Assembly: GCA_002426795.1 (NCBI GenBank)
Contig: DINQ01000023.1
Coordinates: 1 to 56,101 of the forward strand
DNA: 56,101 bases
Reading direction: 5' to 3'
From: Bacteroidales bacterium UBA5536
GTDB lineage: Bacteria > Bacteroidota > Bacteroidia > Bacteroidales > F082
Part shown: positions 34,476-43,191 of the stretch, one piece after another
How positions within the stretch are numbered: position 1 is the stretch's first letter
How the letters are laid out: every line of letters begins with the position of its first letter
The notes under the pieces: model-generated
Seen by the model: only the letters and a program-made list of their open reading frames with translations
Told to the model about the DNA's origin: nothing
Databases searched by the model: none
Translations under genes and position numbers: made by a program

Positions 34476-35570
34476 ATGAAGAAAAAAATTCTATTCATCG
34501 ACCGCGATGGTACGCTTATTCTTGAACCTGAAACAGATCAGCAGGTCGATAGCCTCGAAAAGTTGACGTTTTATCCGGGTGTGTTCAGGTGGCTGTCGCA
34601 AATTGCAGCTGAGCTCGAATTTGAATTGGTCATGGTGACCAATCAGGACGGACTGGGTACAGCTTCTTTCCCAGAATCCAGTTTTTGGCCGGCCCACAAG
34701 AAGATGTTGGAGGCCCTTAAAAATGAGGGAATCGAATTCTCATCCATACATATCGACCGTTCGTTCCCCGCTGAAAACAGCCCTTTCCGCAAACCAGGTA
34801 CAGCCATGTTGGATCGCTATTTTAATGATGGTGTCGATCTTGGCCAATCTTACGTAATTGGCGACAGAGAAACAGATGTCGAGCTGGCGACCAACCTGGG
34901 CGCAAAAGGGATTTTCCTTTCGGATCAAACATCCGAAAAAGCAGTTTTGTGCACGCCAAACTGGGAAGATATTTACCGGTTTTTGAAAAATCAGGCCCGG
35001 AAGGCTGTTGTTCAGAGGAAAACTACAGAAACCCAGATCAAGGTAGCGCTGAATCTGGATGGAAACGGCAAGGCCGCTATTAAAACGGGTCTGGGTTTTT
35101 TCGATCATATGCTTGAACAGATCGCAAAACACGGTGGAATCGATTTGCGTATTGAAGCCAATGCGGATCTGTATGTGGATGAACATCATTGTGTTGAAGA
35201 TGTGGCACTGGCACTTGGGGCAGCCTTCCATAAGGCGCTTGGTCAAAAAAAAGGCATTACCCGCTATGGGTTTTTACTGCCCATGGATGATTGTCTGGCC
35301 CAGCTTGCCATCGATTTTGGTGGCCGTCCATGGTTGGTTTGGGATGTAGATTTTAAGCGTGAGCGGATTGGAGACGTGCCAACCGAGATGTGGATGCATT
35401 TCTTCAAATCTTTCAGTGATGAGGCAAAATGCAACCTCAATATCAAAGCTGAGGGCACAAACGAACACCACAAAATAGAGGCGGTCTTCAAGGCTTTTGC
35501 AAAAAGTATCTCGATGGCTATAAAAAAAACAGGTAACAACCAGATACCTAGCACGAAAGGAGTCTTATGA
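34476..35570 (+). CDS. hisB: Bifunctional histidinol-phosphatase / imidazoleglycerol-phosphate dehydratase
   Basis: The 364-residue fusion has an N-terminal HAD phosphatase (~1-165; FIDRDGTLILEP, VTNQDGLGT, GDRETDVELATNLGAKGI). The C-terminal dehydratase (~172-364) has the two metal motifs FDHMLEQIAKHGG and DEHHCVEDVALALG, then FFKSFSDEAKCNLNI and EGTNEHHKIEAVFKAFA. It catalyses two non-adjacent steps of histidine synthesis. The same fusion occurs in enterobacteria and many Bacteroidetes. It overlaps hisH by 4 bases. Confidence 0.96.
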   Translation: MKKKILFIDRDGTLILEPETDQQVDSLEKLTFYPGVFRWLSQIAAELEFELVMVTNQDGLGTASFPESSFWPAHKKMLEALKNEGIEFSSIHIDRSFPAENSPFRKPGTAMLDRYFNDGVDLGQSYVIGDRETDVELATNLGAKGIFLSDQTSEKAVLCTPNWEDIYRFLKNQARKAVVQRKTTETQIKVALNLDGNGKAAIKTGLGFFDHMLEQIAKHGGIDLRIEANADLYVDEHHCVEDVALALGAAFHKALGQKKGITRYGFLLPMDDCLAQLAIDFGGRPWLVWDVDFKRERIGDVPTEMWMHFFKSFSDEAKCNLNIKAEGTNEHHKIEAVFKAFAKSISMAIKKTGNNQIPSTKGVL

Positions 35571-36148
35571 TCGCGATCATTCAATACAATGCCGGCAATG
35601 CGACATCGGTAAAGAACGCCTTAGACCGATTGGGATATCCTGCGGTCATTACAGCTGATCCGGAGCTGATTCGGTCGGCCGATCAGGTCATTTTTCCGGG
35701 AGTAGGCGAGGCATCTACCGCCATGAAATATCTTCGGGACCGAAACCTGGATCAACTCTTGCGCTCACTCAAACAGCCTGTTTTGGGAATTTGTCTGGGA
35801 CTACAACTGATGTGCCGCCATACCGAAGAAGGCGATACCACATGCCTAGGTATTTTTGATGTGGGCGTTAAACATTTTCCTGCCACTGGAATTGTTCCGC
35901 ATATGGGGTGGAACAGCCTGGTTGAACCTCACGGTTCACTCATGGCTGGAATAAATACCGGTGATGATTTCTATTTTGTTCATAGCTATCATGCTGAAAA
36001 AGCGGAAGCCACGGTAGCTGAAGCAAACTATCTGCTGCCGTTCAGTGCAGCGCTGCATCGGGATAATTTCTATGCGGTGCAGTTTCATCCAGAAAAGTCT
36101 GCCGAAACAGGTAAGAAGCTATTGTTGAACTTTTTAAAACTAACCTAA
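35567..36148 (+). CDS. hisH: Imidazole glycerol phosphate synthase, glutaminase subunit
   Basis: The 193-residue class I amidotransferase has the nucleophile Cys in VLGICLGLQLM, the PHMGWNSL segment, and His/Glu in VQFHPEKSAETG. It supplies ammonia to HisF. It overlaps hisB by 4 bases and ends immediately before hisA. Confidence 0.95.
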   Translation: MIAIIQYNAGNATSVKNALDRLGYPAVITADPELIRSADQVIFPGVGEASTAMKYLRDRNLDQLLRSLKQPVLGICLGLQLMCRHTEEGDTTCLGIFDVGVKHFPATGIVPHMGWNSLVEPHGSLMAGINTGDDFYFVHSYHAEKAEATVAEANYLLPFSAALHRDNFYAVQFHPEKSAETGKKLLLNFLKLT

Positions 36149-36862
36149 ATGAAAATTATATCAGCTATCGACCTGATTGATGGCAAGTGTGTGCGGCTTT
36201 CCAAAGGTGATTTCAGCCAACAAAAAACCTATGCCGATGATCCGGTTGAAGTGGCCAGGATGTTTGAGCAGGCCGGTTTGGGTTACCTGCACCTTGTCGA
36301 TCTGGATGGAGCCCGCAAAGGAGAAATGGTCAATCAAAAGATTCTCGAAAAAATTGCTGCAAATACTAGTTTGATCATTGATTACAGCGGCGGTGTTTCA
36401 ACTGTGGAACAAGTACAATCAGTTTTTGATTTGGGTGCTTCCAAAGTTACGCTGGGAAGCCTTGCCAGCCGCAACCGGGATTTGTTTCTGGAGATTCTTC
36501 AAAAGTTTGGGCCTGAAAAAGTCATTTTGGGTGCTGATGCCCGAAACGGAAAACTGATGGTAAACGGCTGGATGCAAAGCACTGAAGCACCAATTTTCGA
36601 CTATATCGCTTCTTTTTCCAAGTTGGGTGTTCGACAGGTGATGTGTACCGATGTTGAACAAGATGGTATGTTGCAAGGACCGGCAATCTACTTATACCGT
36701 GAGCTGCTTCAGATACCGGATATCAAGCTCATTGCCAGTGGTGGGGTGAGCAGTTTGGATGATTTAATGGTACTTAAAACCATTGGTTGCGATGCTGCCA
36801 TTGTGGGTAAAGCCATTTTTGAACAAAAAATCTCATTGGATAAACTGGTGACCCTATGCTAA
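36149..36862 (+). CDS. hisA: Phosphoribosylformimino-AICAR-phosphate isomerase
   Basis: The 237-residue TIM barrel shows IDLIDGKCVRLSKGDF with the catalytic Asp, HLVDLDGA, DYSGGVSTVEQV, TDVEQDGMLQGP and ASGGVSSLDDL. It opens the sugar of ProFAR to PRFAR, the substrate of HisF. In many homologues the third segment reads DFGGG; here it is DYSGG, a mild change. It overlaps hisF by 7 bases. Confidence 0.95.
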   Translation: MKIISAIDLIDGKCVRLSKGDFSQQKTYADDPVEVARMFEQAGLGYLHLVDLDGARKGEMVNQKILEKIAANTSLIIDYSGGVSTVEQVQSVFDLGASKVTLGSLASRNRDLFLEILQKFGPEKVILGADARNGKLMVNGWMQSTEAPIFDYIASFSKLGVRQVMCTDVEQDGMLQGPAIYLYRELLQIPDIKLIASGGVSSLDDLMVLKTIGCDAAIVGKAIFEQKISLDKLVTLC

Positions 36863-37614
36863 AAAAGAGAATAATACCCTGTTTGGATATTCGGGATGGC
36901 CAAGTAGTTAAGGGCGTTAATTTTAAACAATTGCGTTTTGCTGGTGACCCTGTTGAACTAGCCAAAAGATATGTGGATGAAGGAGCTGATGAACTGGTGT
37001 TCCTGGATATTTCTGCCACCAACGAAAAGCGCAAAACATTAACAAAACTGGTTCAGCGCATCGCACGTGAAGTTGATATTCCGTTCACTGTCGGGGGCGG
37101 AATTGCGATGCTGGCGGATGCGCGGGCCGTGATTGAATCTGGCGCAGACAAAGTGAGCGTGAACTCAGCTGCCGTAAACCGTCCTGATCTGATTAACGAG
37201 ATAGCGCAGGAATTTGGCAACCAATGCGTGGTGCTTGCTGTCGATACAAAACACCAACAAGGCCTGGATATAGTTTTTACGCATGGCGGAACAAGGCCAT
37301 CTTCGCTGCATACGGAAACTTGGGTGCTGGAAGCTGTCAGCCGCGGAGCCGGAGAAATTTTACTTACCTCAATGGATGCCGATGGAACCAAGGCCGGCTT
37401 TGATCTGAGGATCAGCAAAAAGATCAGTCAATTACTTTCGGTGCCTGTGATTGCCTCGGGTGGGGCTGGCAGGATGGAGGATTTTCAAACACTTTTTACT
37501 CAAACAATGGCCAGCGCTGCACTGGCAGCCAGTATTTTCCATTTTGGCGAAGTGCCTATTCCTGAACTTAAAAAGTTTTTAATCAAAAATAACATACCCA
37601 CAAGATGGATTTAG
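36856..37614 (+). CDS. hisF: Imidazole glycerol phosphate synthase, cyclase subunit
   Basis: The 252-residue TIM barrel has RIIPCLDIRDGQVVKGVNF with catalytic Asp, DELVFLDISAT, FTVGGGIAMLADAR, GADKVSVNSAAV, LLTSMDADGTKAGFDL and VIASGGAGRMEDF. It forms the imidazole ring from PRFAR and ammonia delivered by HisH, releasing AICAR to purine synthesis. It overlaps both neighbours by a few bases. Confidence 0.96.
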   Translation: MLKKRIIPCLDIRDGQVVKGVNFKQLRFAGDPVELAKRYVDEGADELVFLDISATNEKRKTLTKLVQRIAREVDIPFTVGGGIAMLADARAVIESGADKVSVNSAAVNRPDLINEIAQEFGNQCVVLAVDTKHQQGLDIVFTHGGTRPSSLHTETWVLEAVSRGAGEILLTSMDADGTKAGFDLRISKKISQLLSVPVIASGGAGRMEDFQTLFTQTMASAALAASIFHFGEVPIPELKKFLIKNNIPTRWI

Positions 37615-38192
37615 ATTTTAAAAAAATGAATGGATTGATCCCGGCCATTGTGCAGGACGCTGCAAGTCAGCAGGTTTTGATGCTGGGATTCATGAATGAA
37701 GAAGCCTATCAACAAACTCTGAAGGACGGAAAAGTGTCGTTTTTCAGTCGGTCGAAACAGCGACTTTGGACCAAAGGTGAAACTTCTGGGAATTACCTAA
37801 TGGTTGAGTCTATACAAACCGATTGCGACAACGATACCTTGTTAGTTCAGGCAAGACCAATTGGAAATGTTTGCCACACAGGAAGTTTCAGTTGTTTTGG
37901 TGAGACGCAAAGCAAAGGCTTCCTGCACCGGCTTGAGCACATCATCGAACAGCGTTTGGCTGAACAGGATGAATCATCTTACACCTATCGTTTGGTAAAG
38001 AAAGGAATCAATAAGGTGGCACAAAAAGTGGGCGAAGAGGCAGTTGAACTGGTGATTGAAGCCAAGGACAATAACGAAGATTTATTCAAAAATGAGGCTG
38101 CAGATTTGTTGTATCACTTGCTGGTATTACTCAGGGCAAAAAACGTGCGACTCGAAGAAATTGAAGAGGTGCTGCGTAGCCGACACAAGTAA
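37605..38192 (+). CDS. hisIE: Bifunctional phosphoribosyl-AMP cyclohydrolase / phosphoribosyl-ATP pyrophosphatase
   Basis: The 195-residue fusion has an N-terminal HisI domain (~1-105; MLGFMNEEAYQQTL, FFSRSKQRLWTKGETSGN, DCDNDTLLVQARP, CHTGSFSCF). The C-terminal HisE domain follows (~108-195; SSYTYRLVKKGINKVAQKVGEEAVELVIEA...NEAADLLYHLLVLLRAK). It performs steps two and three of the pathway. It is the last gene of the operon. Only 22 bases separate it from the convergent YccF gene, and no clear terminator is seen there. Confidence 0.96.
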   Translation: MDLDFKKMNGLIPAIVQDAASQQVLMLGFMNEEAYQQTLKDGKVSFFSRSKQRLWTKGETSGNYLMVESIQTDCDNDTLLVQARPIGNVCHTGSFSCFGETQSKGFLHRLEHIIEQRLAEQDESSYTYRLVKKGINKVAQKVGEEAVELVIEAKDNNEDLFKNEAADLLYHLLVLLRAKNVRLEEIEEVLRSRHK

Positions 38193-38214
38193 AATGCAAA
38201 AGACAAAGTTTTTT

Positions 38215-38583
38215 TTAAACAACTCTGCGTCCGAAAGGGGTAAGTGCCAGTGATGCCATTTTAAAATGTTGACGTGCCCATGGAATGCCAATGATGGTGA
38301 TAGCCAGCAGGATGCCAAATAAAAGATGTGTAAGCGCGATCCAGATGCCGCCGATCAGCAGCCAGAGTATGTTCATGAAAGTCGATAGACAACCTGGAGC
38401 ATTGTTCATGTATTCAATTTTCTGACCAAAAGGCCAGAGTGCTAGTATGCCCAATTTGAACGATTGTAAACCGAAAGGAATGCCTACAATGGTCAGGCAT
38501 AACAGCAAGCCAGCCACCATATATTCAACAAAAATGGCAAAGCCGCCAAAAATTAACCAGATGATGTTTCCAAGAAAGCCCAT
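38215..38583 (-). CDS. YccF-domain inner membrane protein
   Basis: The 122-residue membrane protein has two YccF repeats (GLLLCLTIVGIPFGLQSFKLG...LWPFG and GILLAITIIGIPWARQHFKMA...LTPFG), each with a hydrophobic helix pair. Function is unknown across the family. The start at ATG 38583 (MGFLGNIIW) fits the usual family N-terminus; an in-frame ATG at 38607 would add 8 residues. Confidence 0.85.
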   Translation of the reverse strand: MGFLGNIIWLIFGGFAIFVEYMVAGLLLCLTIVGIPFGLQSFKLGILALWPFGQKIEYMNNAPGCLSTFMNILWLLIGGIWIALTHLLFGILLAITIIGIPWARQHFKMASLALTPFGRRVV

Positions 38584-38676
38584 TTTTTTTGGGCTAAAGT
38601 TAATCAAGAACTTTGATTTGGCAAGTTGAATTAGACCTTTTTGCCAATGTATTGTTTTTGTTTTTTGCGAGGAGAA

Positions 38677-40032
38677 TCATTCGTTTTCGAGTAGTTGTTT
38701 AAGTTGAATCTTTGAATTGATCAAGTTATAGGCCGTTTGGAGGTAATCAACTTGAGTATTTTGGTAGTCAAGTTGTTGTGCTAAAAAATCAGCAGGTAAT
38801 ATGCGGCCTTGTGCCAGCAAGTCGCGTGATAAATTCATGTTTTCGTAACTTAATTTTATCGCACTTTGCTTTAGTTGAAGGTCAATTTCGGAATAGGCAA
38901 TATCAGCAAGTACTTTCTTTAGATCGGCTTCATGGCGGTTCTCGTAATCCTGTCGGTCAAGTTCATTTTGCTGCATTTTGAGGCGCGCCGACGAAACATG
39001 ATGCCCGGTTGTAAAATTTTGTGTCAAAGGAATGCTTATTTGCAGGCCAACGAGGCTGTTGCCATACCAATCCTTTGTATTGAAAATGACAGGTGTTTGC
39101 TCGTAAAAGCTTGATCCATAGCTGGCTACCAGCGAAACAGTTGGGAGATAATTTCGTTTGGTGTTGAGCAAGGTAAGGCTGTCATGAAAAGTTTGTGAAG
39201 CAATTTTCCGGTAACCCACTGATTGCAATAATGAAAGTGTTGATGGTAGCTCGTCTGTAAGCTTTGATAGGAGGGTTGGCAGGCTGTCGGATGGATTGTA
39301 CATGGCAGTTTCTTCGCTGGTGTTACCCATCTGATAAGATAATTCGATCTGGGCTTGTTCAAAAATACTTTTCGCTTGTCGATACCGGCTAATAGCTTGA
39401 ATATAAGTCTTTTCGCTGCTATTCAGATCAGCTTTGGTAAGTCTGTTTTTATTAAAAAGCGATTGTGCTACTTTCCATTCCGTTTGACTGACAAGCGTAT
39501 CTTCACTGGCAAATTTTAATTGTTCACCGGCCAGTACAAGATTTGAATAGGCACTGATCACGCCAAGTGTTATAGTCGATTTGGTTGCATCCAAATCCAG
39601 ACTTGCATTGCGCTGGGCTGTAGATGATTCGATTAATTGTTGTTTTCGGGCCGGGTTAATGATGTCGTAACTCAGGTTAAGGCCAAGACCTGCCTGCCAT
39701 TTGGTGCCAAATTTTATCAATGCAAGCTCATCTGAGTTGATATTGCCCTGTAATTTTCCGACAGGCACTGGAGTTGAAGGAATTATCAGGTTATGCTGTA
39801 CCGAAAAACTGCCGTGAACATTGGGATAAAGACTTACTTTATCGGCATCAAGGTTTTTATTGGCAATCTCAACAGAAAGCTCACGGCTTTTGAGCAAAGG
39901 ATGATTTTCGTTGGCTGCATTGATAGCTTGTTCAAGGCTTATTTTCTCCTGACCAATGATATTCCCAGTTGCAAAAATGCCTGTAATTATGGAAAAAATC
40001 AATAGTATTTTTTCAAATGAAAGTGTTTTCAT
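38677..40032 (-). CDS. TolC-family outer membrane efflux protein
   Basis: The 451-residue product has a signal peptide (~5-24) and the TolC/OEP pattern of long amphipathic helices in two repeats (ISLEQAINAANENHPLL..., VGLQISIPLTQNFTTGHHVSSARLKMQQNELDRQDYENR). It should form the outer-membrane exit duct for the DevCBA-like ABC exporter encoded just upstream on the same strand (115-base gap). Confidence 0.88.
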   Translation of the reverse strand: MKTLSFEKILLIFSIITGIFATGNIIGQEKISLEQAINAANENHPLLKSRELSVEIANKNLDADKVSLYPNVHGSFSVQHNLIIPSTPVPVGKLQGNINSDELALIKFGTKWQAGLGLNLSYDIINPARKQQLIESSTAQRNASLDLDATKSTITLGVISAYSNLVLAGEQLKFASEDTLVSQTEWKVAQSLFNKNRLTKADLNSSEKTYIQAISRYRQAKSIFEQAQIELSYQMGNTSEETAMYNPSDSLPTLLSKLTDELPSTLSLLQSVGYRKIASQTFHDSLTLLNTKRNYLPTVSLVASYGSSFYEQTPVIFNTKDWYGNSLVGLQISIPLTQNFTTGHHVSSARLKMQQNELDRQDYENRHEADLKKVLADIAYSEIDLQLKQSAIKLSYENMNLSRDLLAQGRILPADFLAQQLDYQNTQVDYLQTAYNLINSKIQLKQLLENE

Positions 40033-40147
40033 GTCTTTATAATTTGTTTTGATTGGTCGCTTCCTATAATTATAGGGATTGCCAACAAAAAATATTCGTC
40101 TTTTTTTGGTAAGAAGTGTTGTTAAGAAAGTTCATTTCATAATCTTG

Positions 40148-41290
40148 TTAACCTCGAAAAACCGAGGCTGGTTCAACCTTTCTGATCGTTCTTACGGAGA
40201 AAAATAGTGTGCTCCCAAGAGAAATAAGCAGGGTCACAAATAACAATCCAGTTGTTAATATTGGGCCGAGCGTGAAAAGTAATCCGGTATGAGAAACACC
40301 TGCTCTGAAACCTTCGAGAAGAGAAAATGAGATGATAAAACCTGTAAATGAAAAGATCAAAGCCTGTGTTATCATCAACTTGGTAATGTATGAGTTACGT
40401 GCTCCAATAGCCTTTAAGGTTCCATAATCCTTTATCCTGTCCATAGCGGCTGAATAGAGCGTAAGGCCGATGATGAAGAAGCCACTTAAAATCGCAAAAA
40501 CTACCAATGATCCAATACTTGTGCCAATGTTAGAGCTAAAAACTAAAAACATGACGGTACTCGATCGAAGATCATCAGCTGTCCATGCACGCACATTGGG
40601 AATCGTTTTGTTGATGTTCGCTACTACCTGCTCTGGTGTAAAGCCGTTTTTAACACGCACAGCAACAGCGCTAATACTGTATTCGTCAGCATTGGTATAC
40701 ATTCGGGCTTTGTCAAGACTTGTATACATAAACGATCCGCCAAATCCTCTCGCGTTTTTGGTTTGAACGCTGATAACAGCTTTTTTGCCGTTAATTTCCA
40801 AATTAGTGCCTACATCAGTCGGGCTGGCAAAAAGTTTCTTGTCATAAAAATCGGCACTTACTGTATATTGATTCGTCAGGCTGGAAAGTTCACCGTCGAA
40901 TATTTTTGATGTTACGGGTCCGGCAACAAAAAGTGGTGGTTCGCTGCCAACAAGGGTTACAGCAGCTGTTTTGCCATTTTCAAAACGGGCTGTTCCTCCA
41001 CCAATATAAATTGGATAAGTAGCTTCAACGCCTTCAACGCTCAATACTTCGTAAGTTTTGCGTTCATCAATTTTAGCAAGGTTGTTAGCATTGGTGGTGA
41101 TGTTGTCGATTACCCAAACCTGGGCAACATCGGTTGGTGAGTTGTTAACAAGCCCCCCCATGAGGTTGGTCAGGAAAAGCAGAATGCCAATTTGCTGTCC
41201 AATCAGGAATGTGCTGACGACAATGCCAACGATGATCCCGATGCTTTTGGGCTTGTCGTATTTCATGAATTTGATGGCCGTGCGTATCAT
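40148..41290 (-). CDS. DevC-like ABC exporter permease (FtsX/MacB fold)
   Basis: The protein is 380 residues from ATG 41290 (MIRTAIKFMKYDKPKSIGIIVG). One N-terminal helix (~16-40) is followed by a large periplasmic domain (~45-255), then three C-terminal helices in an FtsX-like region (GSLVVFAILSGFFIIGLTLYSAAMDRIKDYGTLKAIGA...). This is the DevC/MacB topology. A longer frame reading back into the upstream gene was rejected. It lies 10 bases after the membrane-fusion gene. The substrate is unknown; cyanobacterial DevBCA exports glycolipids. Confidence 0.8.
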   Translation of the reverse strand: MIRTAIKFMKYDKPKSIGIIVGIVVSTFLIGQQIGILLFLTNLMGGLVNNSPTDVAQVWVIDNITTNANNLAKIDERKTYEVLSVEGVEATYPIYIGGGTARFENGKTAAVTLVGSEPPLFVAGPVTSKIFDGELSSLTNQYTVSADFYDKKLFASPTDVGTNLEINGKKAVISVQTKNARGFGGSFMYTSLDKARMYTNADEYSISAVAVRVKNGFTPEQVVANINKTIPNVRAWTADDLRSSTVMFLVFSSNIGTSIGSLVVFAILSGFFIIGLTLYSAAMDRIKDYGTLKAIGARNSYITKLMITQALIFSFTGFIISFSLLEGFRAGVSHTGLLFTLGPILTTGLLFVTLLISLGSTLFFSVRTIRKVEPASVFRG

Positions 41291-41300
41291 CGTTGGAGGT

Positions 41301-42269
41301 TTAATTTGTTTGGATGATGCATTCCACTCTGCTGTTGAACAACAAATCTTTCGGGTTATCGAGGAGGATGCGTACTTCTCTAACACGGCGGTCCTGCTGA
41401 TCTGTCGTACTTTCGCTAAGCAACGATTTTTGAGACAGAAAAGGTGACATCAGCACTACTTTTCCTGTTGCTATCACCTGATCAAATCCGATGTATCTGA
41501 TTTGCGCTTTTTGACCAATTTTTACTTTATTGGCAAACATTTCATCAATTTCACATCGCGCAATCATCGCACCTGCTGGTGCAAATGTTGCCACCACTTC
41601 GTTTGGATCAACATTGCTGTAATTCACCACAGGAATTTGAAGAATAATGCCATCTGAAGGAGCAATAACGGTCTTTTTTTCAATATTACGCTGCGCCTGT
41701 GCGATATCTATTTCAATGCCGTTAAGTGTCGACTTTTCGAGTTCGAGTGTGGCTATGCGTTGTTTTAGCTCAGCTTTTAACGATTCGACAGTTGTTCGCA
41801 GGTCATCTAAATTCTGCTTTGTCTCAGCACCCTGTTGTTGCAGGATCGTACTCGATTTTAGTGTCGATTGCTCATTTGCCAGTCGCGCTTTGGTATCCTC
41901 AATTTCGGCTTCAGCAATTGTAATTTGTTGTAGTTGAGTTGCTCTTTCGCTTTGTAATTTCTTGAAGGCCAGTTGTTCGTCGCGATCATCAAGTTGCATG
42001 ATACGTTCGCCTTTAATCACTTTATCCGAAATGTTTTTGTCGATCTGGATAATTGTTCCGCCAACTTCAGCTGACAGGTCAACAACAAGATCCTCCGGGA
42101 CAATGAGACCAATTCCGGCTACCTGACTAACTTGAGCCGGCGATTTTTTTAAAGTGCTATCCTGAGCGAAGGATACATTTTTATTGCTTTGTGCCGGTTT
42201 GGTTTTTGAGCCACATGAGAACATTGCAGCTGAAGCAAACAAGATGATTACTAATACTTTAGTTTTCAT
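41301..42269 (-). CDS. HlyD/DevB-type membrane-fusion protein
   Basis: The 322-residue product starts with a lipoprotein-type signal (LVIILFASAAMFSCGSK, Cys at ~19), so it is probably a lipid-anchored adaptor. A biotinyl-lipoyl-like half (GGTIIQIDKNISDKVIKGERIMQLDDRDE), a coiled coil (~100-195) and a second lipoyl/beta-barrel part (VIAPSDGIILQIPVV...) follow. It would bridge the ABC permease and the TolC duct. Its start overlaps the ATPase gene by 11 bases. Confidence 0.88.
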   Translation of the reverse strand: MKTKVLVIILFASAAMFSCGSKTKPAQSNKNVSFAQDSTLKKSPAQVSQVAGIGLIVPEDLVVDLSAEVGGTIIQIDKNISDKVIKGERIMQLDDRDEQLAFKKLQSERATQLQQITIAEAEIEDTKARLANEQSTLKSSTILQQQGAETKQNLDDLRTTVESLKAELKQRIATLELEKSTLNGIEIDIAQAQRNIEKKTVIAPSDGIILQIPVVNYSNVDPNEVVATFAPAGAMIARCEIDEMFANKVKIGQKAQIRYIGFDQVIATGKVVLMSPFLSQKSLLSESTTDQQDRRVREVRILLDNPKDLLFNSRVECIIQTN

Positions 42270-43002
42270 TTTTTTCTAATTTGAGAGGAAGTTCTTCTAT
42301 AGGTTCGTCTGATATTTTACCATCTTCAATATAAATGATGTTGTCAGCATAAACTTTGAGCCTGTGGTCGTGCGTCACAACGATTACACTGCGGTTTTCG
42401 CGCGAAAGCTGATGAAGGCGATCCATCACTGTAAGCAGACTTCTTTGATCGAGCGAAGCTGTAGGTTCGTCACAAAGGATGATTGAAGGGTCCGAAATCA
42501 AAGCTCTGGCTATGGCAACGCGCTGTTGCTGTCCACCACTCAGATTTTTAGGAAGATTTTTTTTCCTGTCGCTCAGACCAAGTTTTTCAAGTGCAGCTTC
42601 AGCCATGCTTTTTGCTTCGCTTGTTTTTACGCCCTTCAGAATCAGTGGTTGCATCACGTTTTCAAGCGCCGTGAGAGGAGAAATGAGGTTGAAGCTTTGA
42701 AACACAAATCCAATATTATTTAAACGAAGATCGGCTAGCTCATTCTGATTTAAGTTGTTTACAAGCTTTCCATTGATCCATACTTTGCCCGAGCTTGGAT
42801 AAATCACACTTCCGAGCAAAGAAAGCAAAGTTGTTTTGCCAGAGCCTGAAGGACCAAGGATCAGGGTTAGTTCGTTTTTATAAAAGGAGTAATTGGCTTC
42901 TTTTAATGCAGTGATGGTTACGTCGCCCATCTTGTATTCTTTCGTCACCCGTTCAAGCTTAGCGACAGGCTGTTTGCCTTGGTTTTGTTTTTCTGTATCC
43001 AT
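42259..43002 (-). CDS. DevA-like ABC exporter ATPase
   Basis: The 247-residue ATPase has Walker A GPSGSGKTTLL, the Q-loop in FVFQSFNLISPL, signature LSGGQQQRVAIARAL, Walker B IILCDEPTASLD and switch VTHDH. The start was set at ATG 43002 (MDTEKQNQGK), which gives the usual length. It is first in an ATPase, fusion protein, permease, TolC gene order. That order makes a complete tripartite exporter, with no regulator next to it. Confidence 0.9.
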   Translation of the reverse strand: MDTEKQNQGKQPVAKLERVTKEYKMGDVTITALKEANYSFYKNELTLILGPSGSGKTTLLSLLGSVIYPSSGKVWINGKLVNNLNQNELADLRLNNIGFVFQSFNLISPLTALENVMQPLILKGVKTSEAKSMAEAALEKLGLSDRKKNLPKNLSGGQQQRVAIARALISDPSIILCDEPTASLDQRSLLTVMDRLHQLSRENRSVIVVTHDHRLKVYADNIIYIEDGKISDEPIEELPLKLEKNEN

Positions 43003-43191
43003 TCTTTTTTGGTTGAAGGAAATAAAAAACGTAATCAATATTTTTATTGATCAGCTTTCAAACAAATGAAAATTAAACTTGTTTCCCTGGCTGAATTTAT
43101 TTTAACATTATTTACATGAGCATGTTGTTATGAAACATGTTTTGTATGTCCAGGGGGAACAGAAACATTTAATTCTTGTTCTGATAATCTT

